From: Melioribacteraceae bacterium
GTDB taxonomy: Bacteria; Bacteroidota; Ignavibacteria; Ignavibacteriales; Melioribacteraceae
DNA: 64,000 nt
Assembly (NCBI GenBank): GCA_022181065.1
Contig: BQMY01000092.1
Location: 1 to 64,000, forward strand
Reading direction: 5' to 3'
The notes under the pieces were generated by a model that searched no databases, was not told the origin of the DNA, and saw nothing but the letters and a program-made list of their open reading frames with translations. Numbering within the stretch: position 1 is the first letter of the stretch; each line of letters starts with the position of its first letter. Position numbers and translations under genes: made by a program. This document shows positions 63,432 through 64,000 of this stretch, piece by piece.

Positions 63432-64000
63432 CTATTTACCAATACAAAACTTTGAAAATATATTATTCAGTATATCATCTGACGTTACTTCACCAATAAT
63501 TTCGCCAAGTGCGTTTTCAGCGTTTCTTAAATCAACCGCGATAAACTCCCCTGTCATTCCACTACTAATGGAATCTATTGCCATACCCAAACTTTCTTTA
63601 GCCTTTTTTAGCGCTGAATAGTGTCTGCTATTTGTAACAATTGCGCTTTTTTCACTATACGCTTTTCCGCCATAAGCTATCTCTTTCATCTTCTCAAACA
63701 GCCTGGAAATACCTTCTCCTGTTTTGGCTGATATTGAAACAACTTCCTCGTCAACGTATTCAGGTTTCAAATCAAGTTTATTCATCACTGTGATTATAGT
63801 TTCACGTGAAACAATATTGAGAAGTTCATTATACAATTCTTCAGAAACGCCTTCTCTTATATCATTTATGAATAATACTAGATCACTATTTTTTATTGCT
63901 TCCCTGCTGCGAAAAACACCTTGTTTTTCAATTTCATCCTCAGTAAAGCGAATACCGGCAGTATCTGTGAGTCGAAACAATACTCCATCAATTGATATTT
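63432..64000 (-). CDS. mnmE: tRNA modification GTPase MnmE, C-terminal part (cut by window end)
   Basis: The window holds only the C-terminal ~190 residues; the 5' part lies beyond base 64000. The frame continues to the edge without a start (IDGVLFRLTDTAGIR). Visible: G3 motif DTAG, the GTPase-specificity motif MNKLD, SAKTGEG, and the terminal FCIGK with the conserved C-[ILV]-G-K motif of MnmE. With MnmG it builds the cmnm5U modification of tRNA wobble uridine. Confidence 0.95.
   Translation of the reverse strand, partial: ISIDGVLFRLTDTAGIRFTEDEIEKQGVFRSREAIKNSDLVLFINDIREGVSEELYNELLNIVSRETIITVMNKLDLKPEYVDEEVVSISAKTGEGISRLFEKMKEIAYGGKAYSEKSAIVTNSRHYSALKKAKESLGMAIDSISSGMTGEFIAVDLRNAENALGEIIGEVTSDDILNNIFSKFCIGK
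63798..63813. other. parS-like centromere site 2 (inside mnmE)
   Basis: AGTTTCACGTGAAACA matches TGTTTCACGTGAAACA in 15 of 16 positions and contains the full 14-base palindrome GTTTCACGTGAAAC. It lies within the mnmE coding region, 385 bases from site 1. Confidence 0.75.

Noticed and set aside
1-64000. tRNA, rRNA and riboswitch search by eye
   Set aside because: No convincing tRNA T-loop with acceptor pairing, rRNA segment or known riboswitch core was seen; a covariance-model search would be decisive.

Overview
The window looks like a chromosomal segment of an Ignavibacteria-type bacterium (Bacteroidota/Chlorobi lineage). The evidence is low GC, four secreted proteins ending in the type IX secretion (T9SS) sorting domain with the typical N-Y-P-N-P-F-N-P motif, a DUF4301 protein, a GH97 lipoprotein and weak Shine-Dalgarno use with several TTG starts. 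Housekeeping genes (htpG, tmk, rel, ruvX, upp, pdxB, dnaG, mnmE/mnmG/rsmG) alternate with surface, carbohydrate and accessory genes. The right end (mnmE-mnmG-rsmG with two parS-like sites) is probably near the replication origin.

Layout. 1-3.6 kb: a large T9SS-exported protein between repeat islands. 3.6-6.5 kb: an exonuclease/GIY-YIG repair fusion, then a convergent MgtC/DUF4010 membrane protein. 6.5-21.6 kb: minus-strand housekeeping block (htpG; cdaR-like/tmk/ctpA/TauE/zinc-ribbon; a two-gene microcompartment shell operon; oxidoreductase/upp/TPR/rel/ruvX; zinc-ribbon coiled-coil and NIF3 genes). 22-23.1 kb: pdxB. 23.1-26.5 kb: three consecutive CXXCH (haem-motif) surface proteins, one fused to a predicted outer-membrane barrel and two with a temptin-like domain plus T9SS signal. 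26.6-35.1 kb: PQQ-like propeller, DUF4301, GNAT-nitrilase fusion, SGNH hydrolase and GH97. 35.5-43.6 kb: another T9SS protein, M29 aminopeptidase, arginine deiminase, a degenerate metallophosphoesterase and an aminotransferase/GNAT/glycosyltransferase cassette. 45-50.5 kb: a compact, overlapping cluster for lower phenylacetate catabolism (paaH, paaI, paaJ, paaY, paaZ). 50.5-51.4 kb: a duplicated repeat island. 51.4-58.1 kb: GT2, GH13, dnaG, M28 peptidase and a PstS-like lipoprotein. 58-64 kb: a membrane protein gene with an in-frame stop, a SIR2-domain protein, murQ, rsmG, mnmG and the C-terminal part of mnmE.

The most unusual items are: (1) the three clustered haem-motif surface proteins, a possible extracellular redox module; (2) an isolated BMC shell operon in which one shell protein has lost the glycine pore motif and carries an acidic linker plus a Rho-N/SAP-like tail; (3) a mobile repeat that starts at the TAG stop codon of T9SS genes and carries hairpins or terminators, seen as two long copies and one shorter relative; (4) a SIR2 gene with a disrupted membrane partner; (5) two parS-like sites at mnmE/mnmG without adjacent parAB; (6) a phosphoesterase-fold protein whose expected metal ligands are replaced.

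All functional calls come from reading motifs and context. No database search was run. Coordinates use starts re-chosen from ribosome binding sites, signal peptides or terminator positions where the longest reading frame looked too long.
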